NCBI GenBank assembly: GCA_963702445.1
Contig: CAVPCZ010000003.1
Coordinates: 1-64,000 of the forward strand
Length of the DNA stretch: 64,000 bases
Direction of reading: 5' to 3'
DNA from: CAVPCZ01 sp963702445
GTDB lineage: Bacteria > Bacteroidota > Ignavibacteria > UBA10030 > UBA6906
Part shown: one piece after another, positions 39,588 through 49,795 of the stretch
How positions within the stretch are numbered: the stretch's first letter is position 1
Layout of the letters: each line of letters starts with the position of its first letter
The notes under the pieces: model-generated
Database searches by the model: none
The model's input: only the letters and a program-made list of their open reading frames with translations
What the model was told of the DNA's origin: nothing
Program-made: the position numbers and the translations under genes

Positions 39588-40774
39588 GATTCGGGATTCT
39601 GTTTTTCACGGTCTTTCCACACTTCAAAATGCAGCCGGGGACCTTCCATTGCATCGCCGCTCCGCCCGATCGATTCGCCTTCGGCAACCGTCTGCCCTTC
39701 CTGCACTTCGATTTCGGCGAGGTGGGCATACACCGTCCGGTATCCATTCTGATGATCCAGGATCACCAGATTGCCGTAGGAGGGAAGGAAGGAAATCACT
39801 TTCACTTCACCGGCCGCAACGGCATTCACCGGAGTGCCGGATTGGACGGCGATATCGATGCCGGTGTTCTGGGTAATGGTGCGGAGCGTGGGGTGTTTCT
39901 GAGGACCGAAGCGGGCCACGATGTTTCCCTCCGTTACCGGCCAGCGGAGTTTCCCCTTGCGGACCTCAAATTCCCCTTTCACTCCGGATGGCAGGGGAAG
40001 GCGCGGGAGTGCTTTTTCCACGGTGGAACGTTCGCTCCGGATCCTGTCCGCTTCCACCAGCCGCGCGATCAATTGCGACATGTCCCGCGCAGCCTGCATC
40101 TGCCGTTGAATCTGCCGTTCGGTCCATTTTTTGTCCTTGCGGATACGTTCAAGGGTGACCCGGCGTTCGGACGCAAGGGTGCCGAGCCGGTCCTCCTCCG
40201 CTCCTTTTTCCGCGATCAGCCGGCGCTCTTCGCCCAGCTGTCGCTGTGCGATGGCCTCCGTTGTTTCGATCTGGTTTCTCTTTGACGTGATCCGGTCGGC
40301 TTCACGGCGGCGCTGTTCGGCAAACCGCCTCAGGTATTCGTTCCGCACATTCAGCTGGTTCACGGAGGTGGAGGTGATCAGCAACTCGGCATCCTGCTCG
40401 CGTCCGGATTTATACACCGAGCGCACGGAACGGGCATAATGGTCCCGGAGAAAGGCCAGCTGGGTTTGCAGGCGGCGCCGGTCGCGCTGGGTCGAGTCGA
40501 TACGCGCCTGCAACTGTTTTTCATCAATCCGGTAGCGGCGTATCAGGCGCCGGAGGAGCGTCGCTTTCCTGTCGTAGGTGTCAAGCAGATCCAGGGTCTC
40601 GCTTTCATTTTCCCGCTGCTCCTTGCTCTTCTTCTCGAGTTCCTGGATCTGGGCCCGGAGGTTTTCGAGTTCCGCCTGGCGGCGCTGCAATTCATCCTGG
40701 GCGCCGGGGGAAATCGCGACCCGGATGAGGATGAGCAGGATGACCGCCCGGACACGGGGGAGATGCATGGTCAT
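39572..40774 (-). CDS. EnvC-like M23 family protein
   Basis: The 400-residue protein has a leader, a long coiled coil (about residues 25-255, LQRRQAELENLRAQIQELEKK) and a C-terminal LytM/M23 domain (GKLRWPVTEGNIVARFG ... LHFEVW). The canonical HxxxD metal motif is replaced near NTGIDIAV, although HxH-like remnants persist (YAHLAEI, RLHFEVW). That suggests a degenerate EnvC-type activator of cell-wall amidases rather than an active endopeptidase. It acts in the periplasm in septum splitting or wall remodelling. It overlaps the DUF4292 gene by 4 bp. Confidence 0.85.
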   Translation of the reverse strand: MTMHLPRVRAVILLILIRVAISPGAQDELQRRQAELENLRAQIQELEKKSKEQRENESETLDLLDTYDRKATLLRRLIRRYRIDEKQLQARIDSTQRDRRRLQTQLAFLRDHYARSVRSVYKSGREQDAELLITSTSVNQLNVRNEYLRRFAEQRRREADRITSKRNQIETTEAIAQRQLGEERRLIAEKGAEEDRLGTLASERRVTLERIRKDKKWTERQIQRQMQAARDMSQLIARLVEADRIRSERSTVEKALPRLPLPSGVKGEFEVRKGKLRWPVTEGNIVARFGPQKHPTLRTITQNTGIDIAVQSGTPVNAVAAGEVKVISFLPSYGNLVILDHQNGYRTVYAHLAEIEVQEGQTVAEGESIGRSGDAMEGPRLHFEVWKDREKQNPESWLTR

Positions 40775-41550
40775 TTCGGTACTCTGGTTCGCGCCGAAGC
40801 GGGAATAGTGTACGAAAACACCGGCGCGCCGGGGTTCAGGGTCAGGTCGGAATAGTAGACGGATATCTGACGCAGCGTCGCCGGAAAAGTGACGGAGATC
40901 AGGCGGGGGGCTGTGAGGTCATCCTGCTGTTCGGGCATTGATGTTTCCGCCTCCATGAGCGTGCCTTCCGGTCCGGTGACCCGGTATCTGGCGACGGTTG
41001 CGGACCGGGGATCGATCCAGTATGCCGTGGTATCGCCCGTGCGCGGATAGACCAGATGGAACCATTCATCGTCAACGCGGTATGTCTGCGGTACCGTGGT
41101 TCCCGGTGGAAGGCGGATGGTACCGGTCAGCATATCCAGGAGCTGGTCGAAGGTGAGATCGAAAGGAATCACCGAACGGATACCGGCGGCGGTGGGAACC
41201 CCGCGGATGACCTGGTTTTCGAGAGCATTGTACATCACGTACCGATCACGGCTGGCAAAGAGGAATCCGACATCCATGCCAAACGGCCCTTCAAAGCGCA
41301 GGAGCAGCGAGTCGGGTTTTTTAATCGAAACAGTGAAGAAAACCGAACCCGAAAGTTCGGGGCTTTCAAAGGTGATTGTTCCGCCTCCCGCAAGCGAATG
41401 CAACCGTGCATCATGCTGCGCTATCAGTTCTGCGATCCGGGCCGGTGAGACCTGCGCGGTATCCAGGACAAGCTCCGCCGGCTTCGGTGCGCACGACGGC
41501 ATCAGGAGAGCCACTCCCGCCGCAACAAGGAGCAGCGGCAGGGGCCTCAT
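40771..41550 (-). CDS. DUF4292 lipoprotein
   Basis: The 259-residue protein has a lipoprotein signal with lipobox LMPSC (Cys20), then a LolA/LolB-like half-barrel pattern: GGGTITFESPELSGSVFFTV, DSLLLRFEGPFGMDVGFLF, ARYRV. DUF4292 proteins are Bacteroidota outer-membrane-associated lipoproteins thought to resemble LolB, though the function is unproven. It sits between the TPR lipoprotein and the EnvC-like gene, overlapping each by 4 bp, the common genomic neighbourhood for this family. Confidence 0.85.
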   Translation of the reverse strand: MRPLPLLLVAAGVALLMPSCAPKPAELVLDTAQVSPARIAELIAQHDARLHSLAGGGTITFESPELSGSVFFTVSIKKPDSLLLRFEGPFGMDVGFLFASRDRYVMYNALENQVIRGVPTAAGIRSVIPFDLTFDQLLDMLTGTIRLPPGTTVPQTYRVDDEWFHLVYPRTGDTTAYWIDPRSATVARYRVTGPEGTLMEAETSMPEQQDDLTAPRLISVTFPATLRQISVYYSDLTLNPGAPVFSYTIPASARTRVPK

Positions 41551-43265
41551 AGAGACCCGCGGGCGATCTTATCCCGCAGCACGGCATTTGCTTCATCGAG
41601 CTTGAGCGCCATCTGCCAGTGCTCCATGGCCAGATCCTTCTGGTTCATCCTGAAATAGATGTCCCCGAGGTGTTCATACACAACGGCGCTGACTTCTCCC
41701 TTGCTGATTGCCTCCTTCACGTACCGTTCGGCTTCGGCGAATTGTCCGAGGCGGTAGTATATCCACCCGATCGTATCCAGATATGACGGGTTATCGGGCT
41801 GTGTCTCGACCGCTTTGCGGGCGAAGTTCAGCGCCCGTTCGAGCTGCGTGCCCCGCTCCGCGAGACTGTACGCATAGTTGTTCAGCACAAGGTGATTGCT
41901 CGCGTCGATGCGAATGGCTTCCTCGTACAGCGCATCGGATTCTTCGAACTTCTTCATTCCGTCATACACCAGCGCAAGCTGGGCGATGGCATCCACGTCT
42001 CTCGGATTCAGCTGCCGTGCTTTTTCCAGCACACGGACGGCATCACTATTGCGGCCGAGCCGGCTGTAAGAGACGCCCAGGAAAAAGTTGACGCGGAAAT
42101 CGTCGGGGAGCACTTTCAGTGCGGTTTCCAGAACCCGGGCAACTTCGGCGAAGTTGTTCTTGCCGAGGAAGACAGAGGAGAGATAGACCCAGGCATCGGC
42201 GTTCCAGCTCGCCAGTTCGGTCACTTTCTTGAAGTTGCGTACGGCCAGGGAATCATCGCGCATGAGCGTCCCCACGGCACCCAGAAACCAGTACGCGCGC
42301 CAGTCGGCGGGATGTTTCGCAGCTATCCGTTCGAAGATTGATCTGGCGAGGGGGGCGAGCGTGGAATCCTTTCCCAGCTGCCCGAAATACATCTCCCCGA
42401 TGTGCAATTTCACTTCAACATTGACGCTGTCCTGCAAGAGGATGGATTCGAACTCCGTTGCGGCCCGGGCATATTCTCCCCGGGCGAGGTAAACGCCCGC
42501 CACCTCGGCACGCAGACCGAGGTCTTCCGGGTATCGTTCCCGCAAGCCCCCATAGACGGCCAGCGCCTCGTCGAATTTACCCGCACGGATGTATGCCTGT
42601 GCAAGGTTCTCCTGCAGGGCCCTGTTGGCGGGATCGATTGTTCCCATTTGCCGCAACGCTTCGGCCGACTTGTCGAATTTCCCCATCTTGTTGTAAATTT
42701 CTGCGGTCTGCAGCAGGACATCCCAGTCCGGGCCGAAACGCTGGAGGATTTGCTCATAGACTTCGAGCGAACGGAGGGGTTTGCGCACCTGGTAGATGCG
42801 AGCCAGGTTGTACCACGCGTCCATCTGGGAGGAATCGCGTTTGATGATCTCTTCGAATTGTCCGGCCGCGGCGTCCAGCTCGAATGCGCCGGCATAGATT
42901 TCCGCAAGATTTCTCCTGTAGGTCATTTCCCCGGGAGCGAGCCGGACGGCCTCCTTCGCGGCCTCAATGGCCAGGGCGTTCTTGCCGAGGAGGGCAAAAT
43001 TCTTGGAAAGCGCAAAATAGATCGCGGGGTCTTTGTCATAACGCAGGGCATCCTGGTATTCCAGTATGGCCTTGGCGTAATCCCCCTTGGTTTCATAGAC
43101 CGATCCATCCACGAAATGCTCCAGGGCCCGGCGTTGATCCTGATCGCCGCCGACTGCGGCCTGCGTTTCAGTCCGGCCGGAGGTATCCCGTGCGGATTCC
43201 TGCCCTCCCCCGCACCCGGGGAGCACCATGAACGGCATAAGCCACAACCACCATACGCGCTTCAT
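41547..43265 (-). CDS. TPR-repeat lipoprotein
   Basis: The 572-residue protein has lipobox VLPGC (Cys18), a short polar linker and about 14 tetratricopeptide repeats (YAKAILEYQDALRYDKDP, AWYNLARIYQ, LNNYAYSLAERG, YLDTIGWIYYRLGQ). TPR lipoproteins of this kind act as scaffolds in the periplasm and are commonly found upstream of DUF4292 and M23 genes in Bacteroidota. It is the first gene of the envelope operon; its promoter should lie in 43,266-43,340, divergent from the ATP-grasp gene. Confidence 0.85.
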   Translation of the reverse strand: MKRVWWLWLMPFMVLPGCGGGQESARDTSGRTETQAAVGGDQDQRRALEHFVDGSVYETKGDYAKAILEYQDALRYDKDPAIYFALSKNFALLGKNALAIEAAKEAVRLAPGEMTYRRNLAEIYAGAFELDAAAGQFEEIIKRDSSQMDAWYNLARIYQVRKPLRSLEVYEQILQRFGPDWDVLLQTAEIYNKMGKFDKSAEALRQMGTIDPANRALQENLAQAYIRAGKFDEALAVYGGLRERYPEDLGLRAEVAGVYLARGEYARAATEFESILLQDSVNVEVKLHIGEMYFGQLGKDSTLAPLARSIFERIAAKHPADWRAYWFLGAVGTLMRDDSLAVRNFKKVTELASWNADAWVYLSSVFLGKNNFAEVARVLETALKVLPDDFRVNFFLGVSYSRLGRNSDAVRVLEKARQLNPRDVDAIAQLALVYDGMKKFEESDALYEEAIRIDASNHLVLNNYAYSLAERGTQLERALNFARKAVETQPDNPSYLDTIGWIYYRLGQFAEAERYVKEAISKGEVSAVVYEHLGDIYFRMNQKDLAMEHWQMALKLDEANAVLRDKIARGSL

Positions 43266-43341
43266 CCTTCTTCCTTTCCTCCCTCAGGTCAGCAGACCAG
43301 GAAAAAATATACCCAATACCCCCAAGAATTACAAGGCAGCC

Positions 43342-43370
43342 TTGACAGGTGTTCCGTTTTTTGCTATTCT
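43342..43370 (+). promoter_or_regulatory. Promoter for the ATP-grasp gene
   Basis: TTGACA at 43,342-43,347, a 17-bp spacer and TATTCT at 43,365-43,370, 25 bp before the ATG at 43,396. The short 5' leader has no strong ribosome site. Confidence 0.6.
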
Positions 43371-43395
43371 ACCTTCTCCACGGGCATTAAACCTC

Positions 43396-44343
43396 ATGTC
43401 GGATCATTATCATCTCGTCGTTGTATGGGATTGGGAATACGACCGGGAGTTTCTCGCAATCCTTGAGCGGGAGATCCATGAGCGCGGCCTGAGGTTCTAT
43501 TCGGTATCGCATCACAACACCGAGGAAACCCTGCATGCCGTGCAGGGCGGCGCATTGCGGTTTTCCTGTTGCCTGGACAGGGCATCTGATACGGACGAGC
43601 GGTTCCAGCCGTTGACGCGGCTCTTCTTGAAGCGCGGCGTCCGGTTCATCAATCCGCCCGCGGCCCTCCGGCACGCGTCCGACAAAGCAACAATGCATCT
43701 GGAGTTCCTGACCCGGGGAATAGAAGTACCGTATACGATCATCATTTCCCCTTATAACAAACGCCGGGAGATTGAGCTCTCTCTGAGCGAACTGGCGCAT
43801 CTGGGACGCCCGTTCATCATCAAGCCTGCCAATACCACCGGAGGCGGAGTGGGCGTCATCATGGGTGCGGAGACGCTGAAGGACGTTTTTGAATCACGCC
43901 AGCATCACAAGAACGACAAGTATCTTCTCCAGGAAGAGATTCATCCCGTCGTTCTGGACGACAAACCCGCATGGTTTCGGGTTTTCAACGTCGACGGGTT
44001 GATCTGGGCATGCTGGTGGGATCCTCTGACACACGTGTATACACCCATCACCGGGCCGGTTATGGCGCGGCACCGCCTGGTTTCGCTCACGCGCATTGCG
44101 CGGGCCATCCGGGAGGTATGCAATCTGGACTTCTTTTCCACGGAAATCGCCCTTTCCCGGCACGGGAAGCTGGTTGTTGTGGATTATGTCAACGAGGTCT
44201 GTGACATGCGCCTGCAATCGATCCATCCGGACGGGGTCCCTCCGGCATTGGTCAGGGGGATCAGCCGCCGCATTGCGTGGACGGTGAACCGGAGAGGCAG
44301 CGAGGCACATGACGGACGGCTTGACATTGCCCCTCAGGTTTGA
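43396..44343 (+). CDS. ATP-grasp domain protein
   Basis: The 315-residue protein reads as an ATP-grasp ligase-like enzyme: a pre-ATP-grasp domain (about residues 1-100), LGRPFIIKPANTTGGGVGV (phosphate-contacting lid near residue 140), YLLQEEIHP (ATP-binding strand) and a C-terminal FFSTEIAL ... VVVDYVNEVCD, where Glu/Asn would bind magnesium. ATP-grasp enzymes join a carboxylate to an amine or thiol through an acyl phosphate; the substrate here is unknown. The ATG at 43,396 fits the promoter position. It is followed by a CpoB-like gene with its own promoter overlapping this stop codon. Confidence 0.75.
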   Translation: MSDHYHLVVVWDWEYDREFLAILEREIHERGLRFYSVSHHNTEETLHAVQGGALRFSCCLDRASDTDERFQPLTRLFLKRGVRFINPPAALRHASDKATMHLEFLTRGIEVPYTIIISPYNKRREIELSLSELAHLGRPFIIKPANTTGGGVGVIMGAETLKDVFESRQHHKNDKYLLQEEIHPVVLDDKPAWFRVFNVDGLIWACWWDPLTHVYTPITGPVMARHRLVSLTRIARAIREVCNLDFFSTEIALSRHGKLVVVDYVNEVCDMRLQSIHPDGVPPALVRGISRRIAWTVNRRGSEAHDGRLDIAPQV

Positions 44344-44349
44344 TACATT
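44321..44349 (+). promoter_or_regulatory. Promoter for the CpoB-like lipoprotein gene
   Basis: TTGACA at 44,321-44,326, a 17-bp spacer and TACATT at 44,344-44,349. It overlaps the last codons of the ATP-grasp gene. The downstream gene has AAGGAGGAAG before its ATG. Confidence 0.65.
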
Positions 44350-44390
44350 TACGCCACACAGAACACTATATCCTTTAAGGAGGAAGCCCA

Positions 44391-45074
44391 ATGAGCAGCC
44401 ACTCTCACTACTTACGTGGCATAGTCGGATTCTTACCGGCCCTGGTAGTTGTCTTGTCATTGGTTGTGTTTGGCTGCGGCTCGTCTGAAGAGAGCATGGA
44501 GGAGTGGGAAAGCACACCCGCTGTTTCCGCCACTTCGATTCTCGAATATCGCGTCGATAGCCTGCAGAACGAGAACCGGCGTATGCGTGAACAGCTCGAT
44601 GCTGTCGCCGCGGAAAACCGGAATCTGACCGCACGGAACGCGGAAGTGGAAACAAAGCTGGCTGAAGCGGTAGCGGCACCGAAAGTCGAAACGCCTGTGG
44701 CGCCGAGCGGCGCCTCCGGGTACGAGTCGGCAATGTCAAAATTCAACGCACGCGACTATGAAGGTGCGATTGCCGGGTTTGAGGCACTCCTGAATGCGGG
44801 AATTGAAGAAGGACTTGCGGACAATTGCCGCTACTGGATTGGCGAGTCCCATTACGGACTGCGTCAATACAGCGAGGCACTGAAGAACTTCCAGATGGTA
44901 TCCGAATTCAAGCGTTCCGGCAAGAAGGCGGACGCGGTGTTCATGTCCGGCAACTGCCAGAGTGCGCTCGGGAACAAGGCTGCGGCAAAAGAATCCTATG
45001 AGAAGGTGGTCTCCGACTTCCCCACCAGCCCGCTCGTTGAGAAGGCACGCGCGAAACTCGCCAAAATGAACTGA
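44391..45074 (+). CDS. CpoB/YbgF-like coiled-coil TPR lipoprotein
   Basis: The 227-residue protein has a long lipoprotein leader with Cys29 in VVFGC, a coiled coil (about residues 50-95, VDSLQNENRRMREQLDAVAAEN) and three TPR-like repeats (YEGAIAGFEALL, YWIGESHYGLRQYSEALKNF, AAAKESYEKVVSDFPTSP). This is the layout of CpoB (YbgF), which coordinates outer-membrane constriction with wall synthesis in other bacteria. No tol or pal genes are adjacent, so the role is tentative. A strong AAGGAGG site and an own promoter suggest high expression; a terminator follows. Confidence 0.8.
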   Translation: MSSHSHYLRGIVGFLPALVVVLSLVVFGCGSSEESMEEWESTPAVSATSILEYRVDSLQNENRRMREQLDAVAAENRNLTARNAEVETKLAEAVAAPKVETPVAPSGASGYESAMSKFNARDYEGAIAGFEALLNAGIEEGLADNCRYWIGESHYGLRQYSEALKNFQMVSEFKRSGKKADAVFMSGNCQSALGNKAAAKESYEKVVSDFPTSPLVEKARAKLAKMN

Positions 45075-45082
45075 GTCCTGCA

Positions 45083-45138
45083 GACACCCTGTCGTCATCG
45101 GATGATGCGCACCGCCGGCGACAGGGTGTCGTCTTTTT
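45083..45138 (+). terminator. Terminator between the CpoB-like gene and fbp
   Basis: GACACCCTGTCG (45,083-45,094) pairs perfectly with CGACAGGGTGTC (45,119-45,130), followed by TTTTT at 45,134-45,138. The 24-base loop has some internal pairing. It may also stop transcription arriving from fbp. Confidence 0.75.
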
Positions 45139-45175
45139 CAGGAACCAGGGCCGGTCAACCGGCCTTGCGGCGTTT

Positions 45176-46205
45176 TCAGGACCGCTTCCCCGACAGAAAC
45201 TCCTCCACCAGACGCACTTCCTCCCTGCTTCCGATGAACAGCGGCGAACGTTGATGCAATGATGTCGGCTGGATATCGAGAACCCGTTGCGTTCCATTCG
45301 ACGCCGCCCCCCCCGCCTGTTCCACGATGTATCCCAGCGGGTTGTTTTCGTACATCATTCTGAGTTTGCCGTCCGGATTTTTGGCATCGCCGGGATAGCA
45401 GTACACTCCTCCGTAAAGAATGGTCCTGTGCACATCCGCCACGAGTGATCCCACGTAGCGCAATGCGTACGGGCGGCCCGACTCCGGATGTTCTTCCTTC
45501 AGATACCGGATATACCGCTGCATCCGGGGTGACCAGCGTCCGTAGTTCCCTTCGTTGGTGCTGTAGATTGTTCCCCGTGCAGGCATCCGGAGGTTCTCGT
45601 GCGAGAGGAGGAACTCCCCGACGCTCGGATCCAGGGTGAATCCGTGCACGCCATGACCCGTGCTGTACACGAACATCATGCTCGACCCGAACAGGATGTA
45701 TCCCGCGGCAACCTGCCGGTGCCCGGGCTGCAGCACATCATCCATGGTCCCGGGACCCGACGATGACACCCGGCGGTAGATGGAGAAAATCGTGCCGATG
45801 GTGATATTGGCATCGATATTCCCGGAACCGTCGAGCGGGTCGTACAACAGCACGTATTTTCCTTCCGGGTAATTGGCGGGGATCTGGAGCAGGTCCTCAT
45901 TCTCTTCCGAGGCCATGACGCAGAGATGTCCGATGATGGTCCATGGCACGGTAGATCGTCCGGTCGGCGAACTCGTCGAGCTTTTTCACCACATCCCCGC
46001 TGATATTCATCCGGTCGGTCGGGCCGAGGATGTTCACGAGTCCGGCCTTGGTCACTTCACGCCATACCAGTTTGGCGGCGAGGGAGAGCCCGTGCAGCAG
46101 GCCGGAGAACTCGCCCGTGGCGCCGGGATGGCTGCGTTCTCCTTCGCTGATGTGCCGTTCCAGGGTGATCAGTTTGGCCGGGTACGGTGTCTGTGAGCCT
46201 ATCAT
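45176..46205 (-). CDS. fbp: Fructose-1,6-bisphosphatase class I, one frameshift
   Basis: Read from 46,205 to about 45,940 and then in another frame to 45,176. The frame changes in ACCATCATCGG, where RAMDH should continue IGHLCVMASEENED. The metal-binding motifs are present: MASEE, YDPLDGSGNIDANITIGTIFS and, later, YVGSLVADVHR with GGVYCYPGD. The enzyme removes the 1-phosphate from fructose-1,6-bisphosphate in gluconeogenesis. The start overlaps the preceding ABC gene stop by 4 bp. It is the last gene of the long minus-strand run; a consensus error is the likely cause of the break. Confidence 0.88.
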
Positions 46206-48030
46206 GGCTGGTCTCCGGTGGATGAAGGGACGGGGTTGCCGGCGGGTTCCTGGTCTTTGTACTGCAGCTGGTAGAGACGATAATACAGGCCGCCGAGGGC
46301 GAGCAGTTCCTGGTGTGTTCCCTGTTCCCGGATCTCGCCCTTGTGCATCACGAGAATCTTGTCCGCCGACTGGATCGTGGACAGCCGGTGTGCGATCACA
46401 ATCGATGTCCGCCCGCGCAGCAGCTTCCTGATGGCTTCCTGGATGAGCGATTCGGTTTCCGTATCGACGCTGGACGTCGCTTCGTCCAGTACGAGGATGC
46501 GGGGGTCAACGGCGAGGGAGCGTGCGAACGAAATCAGTTGTTTCTGGCCGACGGAAAGGGTGGCTCCGCGTTCTTTCACTTCGGCATGATATCCGCCGGG
46601 GAGCTGCTCGATGAACCGGTCCGCACCCACCACCCGTGCGGCCGCGCGAATCCGCTCTTCCGTGATCGCGGGATCCCCGAGGCCGATGTTCGAAGCGATA
46701 TCACCGGAAAAGAGGAAGACGTCCTGCAGGACCACCGCCATATGACGGCGCAGGTCGGCCTGGCGGACGGAACGGATATCCATGCCGTCAATCAGGATTT
46801 CCCCCTGTCTGAACATCATAGAACCGTGCCAGCAGATTGATGATGGTGGTCTTCCCCGCACCGGTATGCCCGACGATAGCCACGGTCTCCCCCTCCCTGA
46901 TGGAGAAGGAGACGTTCCGGAGCACCCATTCGGGCTGCCGCTCTTCGCCCTGAGGAGGTGTATAGGAGAACCAGACATTCCGGAATGCGATGCCTCCTCT
47001 TGCGGAGGGGAGCGAACGCGCATCGGGGAGATCGGACACTTTCGTCCTGTCGTCCAGCAGCCGGAACACCCGCTCCGAACTCGCCATCGCGGTTTGCATC
47101 ACATTGTACTTCTCGGAGAGGTCGCGGATGGGACGCCAGAACATCTCGTTAAACTGCAGGAACGCCATGACGGTACCGATCGGTCACCCCGCCGCCGATG
47201 GCATCGACGCCGGCGTACCAGATAATGAGGCCCACGGCGATCGCCCCGATAAGGTCGACACCGGGATAGAACAATGCATAGTAGAAGATCGACTTGATAT
47301 TGGCGTCGCGGTGCGACGCGTTGACCTTGCGGAACGCGGCATAGGCCTTTTCTTCGCGGTTGAAGACCTGGTCGACCATCATGCCCGTGATGTGTTCCTG
47401 CATGAACGTATTGATGCGCGCGATGTAGAGCCGCACTTCGCGGTAGGCTTCACGGGCCTTTTTCCGGAACAGAAATGTCCCGTAGAACAGCAGCGGGAGG
47501 ACGCTCAGGGAGATCAGCGCGAGTTTCCAGTTCATCGAAAACATGAAATACAGGATGCCGATGATGGTGAACACGTCGCTGAAGACCATGACGATGCCGG
47601 AGGAGAACATTTCGTTCAGGACTTCAATGTCGTTGGTCACCCGGGTGATCAGCCGGCCGATCGGATTGCGGTCAAAGAACCGGAGGCCGAGTCCCTGGAG
47701 GTGTCCGAACACCTCCATCCGCAGATCGAAGATGGTGCGCTGTCCGATCCACTGGGTGAGGTAGGTGTTGGCATACTGCACGAACCCGCGTGCCATCATG
47801 AGGCCGAAAAAGAGCAGCGTCGTCACCAGGAGTCCGCGGGCGTCTTTCTGGGCGATATTCTGATCGACCGCGACTTTGATGAAATACGGACGCACCGCTT
47901 CCATCGAGGACACGGCGATACTCAGCACGATACCCAGGACGACGTGCCACCGGTAGGGTTTCAGATAGCGCAGCAGACGCCGCATCAGTGTGGCGTCGTA
48001 CGCTTTGCCGAGGATTTCGTCATCCTGCAT
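46202..48030 (-). CDS. ABC half-transporter (exporter type), two frameshifts
   Basis: A membrane domain of six helices precedes an ATPase. The frame changes near 47,160 (ACCGATCGG, where GVT should continue IGTVMAFLQFNE) and near 46,813 (GGGGG, where VQTG should continue EILIDGMD). The ATPase has Walker A GHTGAGKT, signature LSVGQKQL, Walker B ILVLDEATSS and switch AHRLS. It pairs with the upstream half-transporter, overlapping by 1 bp, probably as a heterodimeric exporter of lipid or drug type. A Ser-Val signature instead of Ser-Gly-Gly is common in one half of asymmetric pairs. Confidence 0.85.
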
Positions 48031-49791
48031 CAGAGGTGCTCGATTTCGTCTTCAAGGAGTTGCTTCCGGTGGAGCGAGGCGTAAATGCCGTTCTGCGCCA
48101 CCAGCCGGTCGTGCGTTCCCCGCTCGGCGATCCGTCCTTCGTGCAGCACGATGATCATGTCGGCATCTTTCACCGTGGAGATGCGGTGGCTGATGAGAAT
48201 GCTCGTGCGGTCCCGCATGATGGTGCGGAGACGCTTGAGGATTTCCTCTTCGGTGAAGGTATCCACGGCCGAGAGGGCGTCGTCGAGAATCAGGATGCGG
48301 GGTTTCCGCATCACGGCGCGGGCGATGCTGGTGCGCTGTTTCTGGCCTCCCGAAAGCGTGATGCCGCGCTCTCCGAGGACTGTCTGGAAGTCCTGGGGAA
48401 ACTCCGCGACATCTCTGGCCAGCTGGGAAATCTCCGCCGCTTCGCGGATCCGCTGTTCGTTTCCCCCGTCGGTGCCGTAGGTGATGTTCTCGGCGATGGT
48501 TTCCGAGAACAGGAATGTCTCCTGGGGCACATAACCGATGTTGGCGCGCAACACCGGGAGCGGGATGCGCCGGATATCCGTCCCGTCGATGAGCAATTCC
48601 CCGCCCGTGACGTCAAGCAGGCGCGGAAGCAGATTGACCAGCGTGCTTTTGCCGGCGCCCGTGTACCCCACAACCGCCAGCGTGGTTCCGGAGGGGATGG
48701 TGAGCGTGATGCCGCTCAGCGTGTCGTGCGGGGCGTTCCTGTGGCGGAAGGAGACATCGCGGAATTCGATATCTCCCCGGATCGTGGAAATCGTCCGGTC
48801 GGTGATTCCGGTATCCCGGATTTCCGGCTCGGTATCCAGGATTTTTGCGAGCCGCACCATGGACGCCGATCCCTGCTGGAGGATATTGATCACCCACCCG
48901 AAGGCGATCATGGGCCAGATCAGCATGACGAGATAGCCGAAGAATGCCGTGAGTGTGCCGATGGTAAGGCGTCCGTCGATCACACGCACGCCCCCGAAGT
49001 AGAGCGTCAGGATGAGTGAAAAACCGACAAGCAGGAACATCAGCGGCCACATGATGGACTGCACGCGGGCCAGCACGAGATTCTTCTTCAGGTAGTCCCA
49101 GCTCAGATCACGGAAGAGCCCGATTTCATACTGCTCGCGCACATAGGCTTTCACGACACGGATCCCGGAGAGATTTTCCTGCGCGCGCGTGGTGAGTTCC
49201 GAGTACTTCGCCTGCCGTTCCTCGAATTTTTGATGCACGAGCTTGCCGAGACGGTAGACGGCCAGGGAAACAAAGGGAAGCGGCACGAGGGCAAGCAGGG
49301 TCAGCTGCCAGTCCTGGTAGAGCATCATGCCCAGCACCATCGTGAAGGTCATGAGCGTGTCGGTCGGATACATGATGCCCGGCCCGAGCGCATTCCGCAC
49401 GGCGCCGATATCGTTGGTGGCGTGCGCCATCAAATCGCCGGTGGGGGTGTTCTGAAAGAAGGGGAGGGAGAGCTTCTGAATGTGCGCCAGGAAATCATTC
49501 CGCATATCGAATTCGATATGCCGCGACGTCACAATGATGGTCTGGCGTGTGAGGAACGTGAAGATCCCCGCCACCAGGGCGAAGCCGACGACCAGGCCCG
49601 CATAGAGAGCGAGGTCTGAACCTGTCCAGCCGCCCGGCGTCGAGGCCGTCTTTCAGCACGTCGATCGAACGTCCGACAAAGAGCGGTGTCGCCACGGTGA
49701 AGAGATTGCTCAACACCACCGTGCAGAGACCCCAGAGGAGGGGCCGTTTGTACCGGCGCAGATAGGGAACAAGGCGGAGGAGTGATTTCAC
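48030..49791 (-). CDS. ABC half-transporter (exporter type), one frameshift
   Basis: Starts at 49,791 (MKSLLRLVPYLRRYKRPLLW). The frame changes near 49,605-49,620, where LDAGRLD should continue GSDLALYAGLVVGFALV. The membrane domain is followed by an ATPase with Walker A GYTGAGKST, signature LSGGQKQR, Walker B ILILDDALSA and SHRIS. The Walker B acidic dyad is Asp-Asp rather than Asp-Glu, so this half probably has the degenerate site of a heterodimeric exporter. Substrate unknown. It starts 4 bp after serS ends. Confidence 0.85.
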
Positions 49792-49795
49792 CGCT

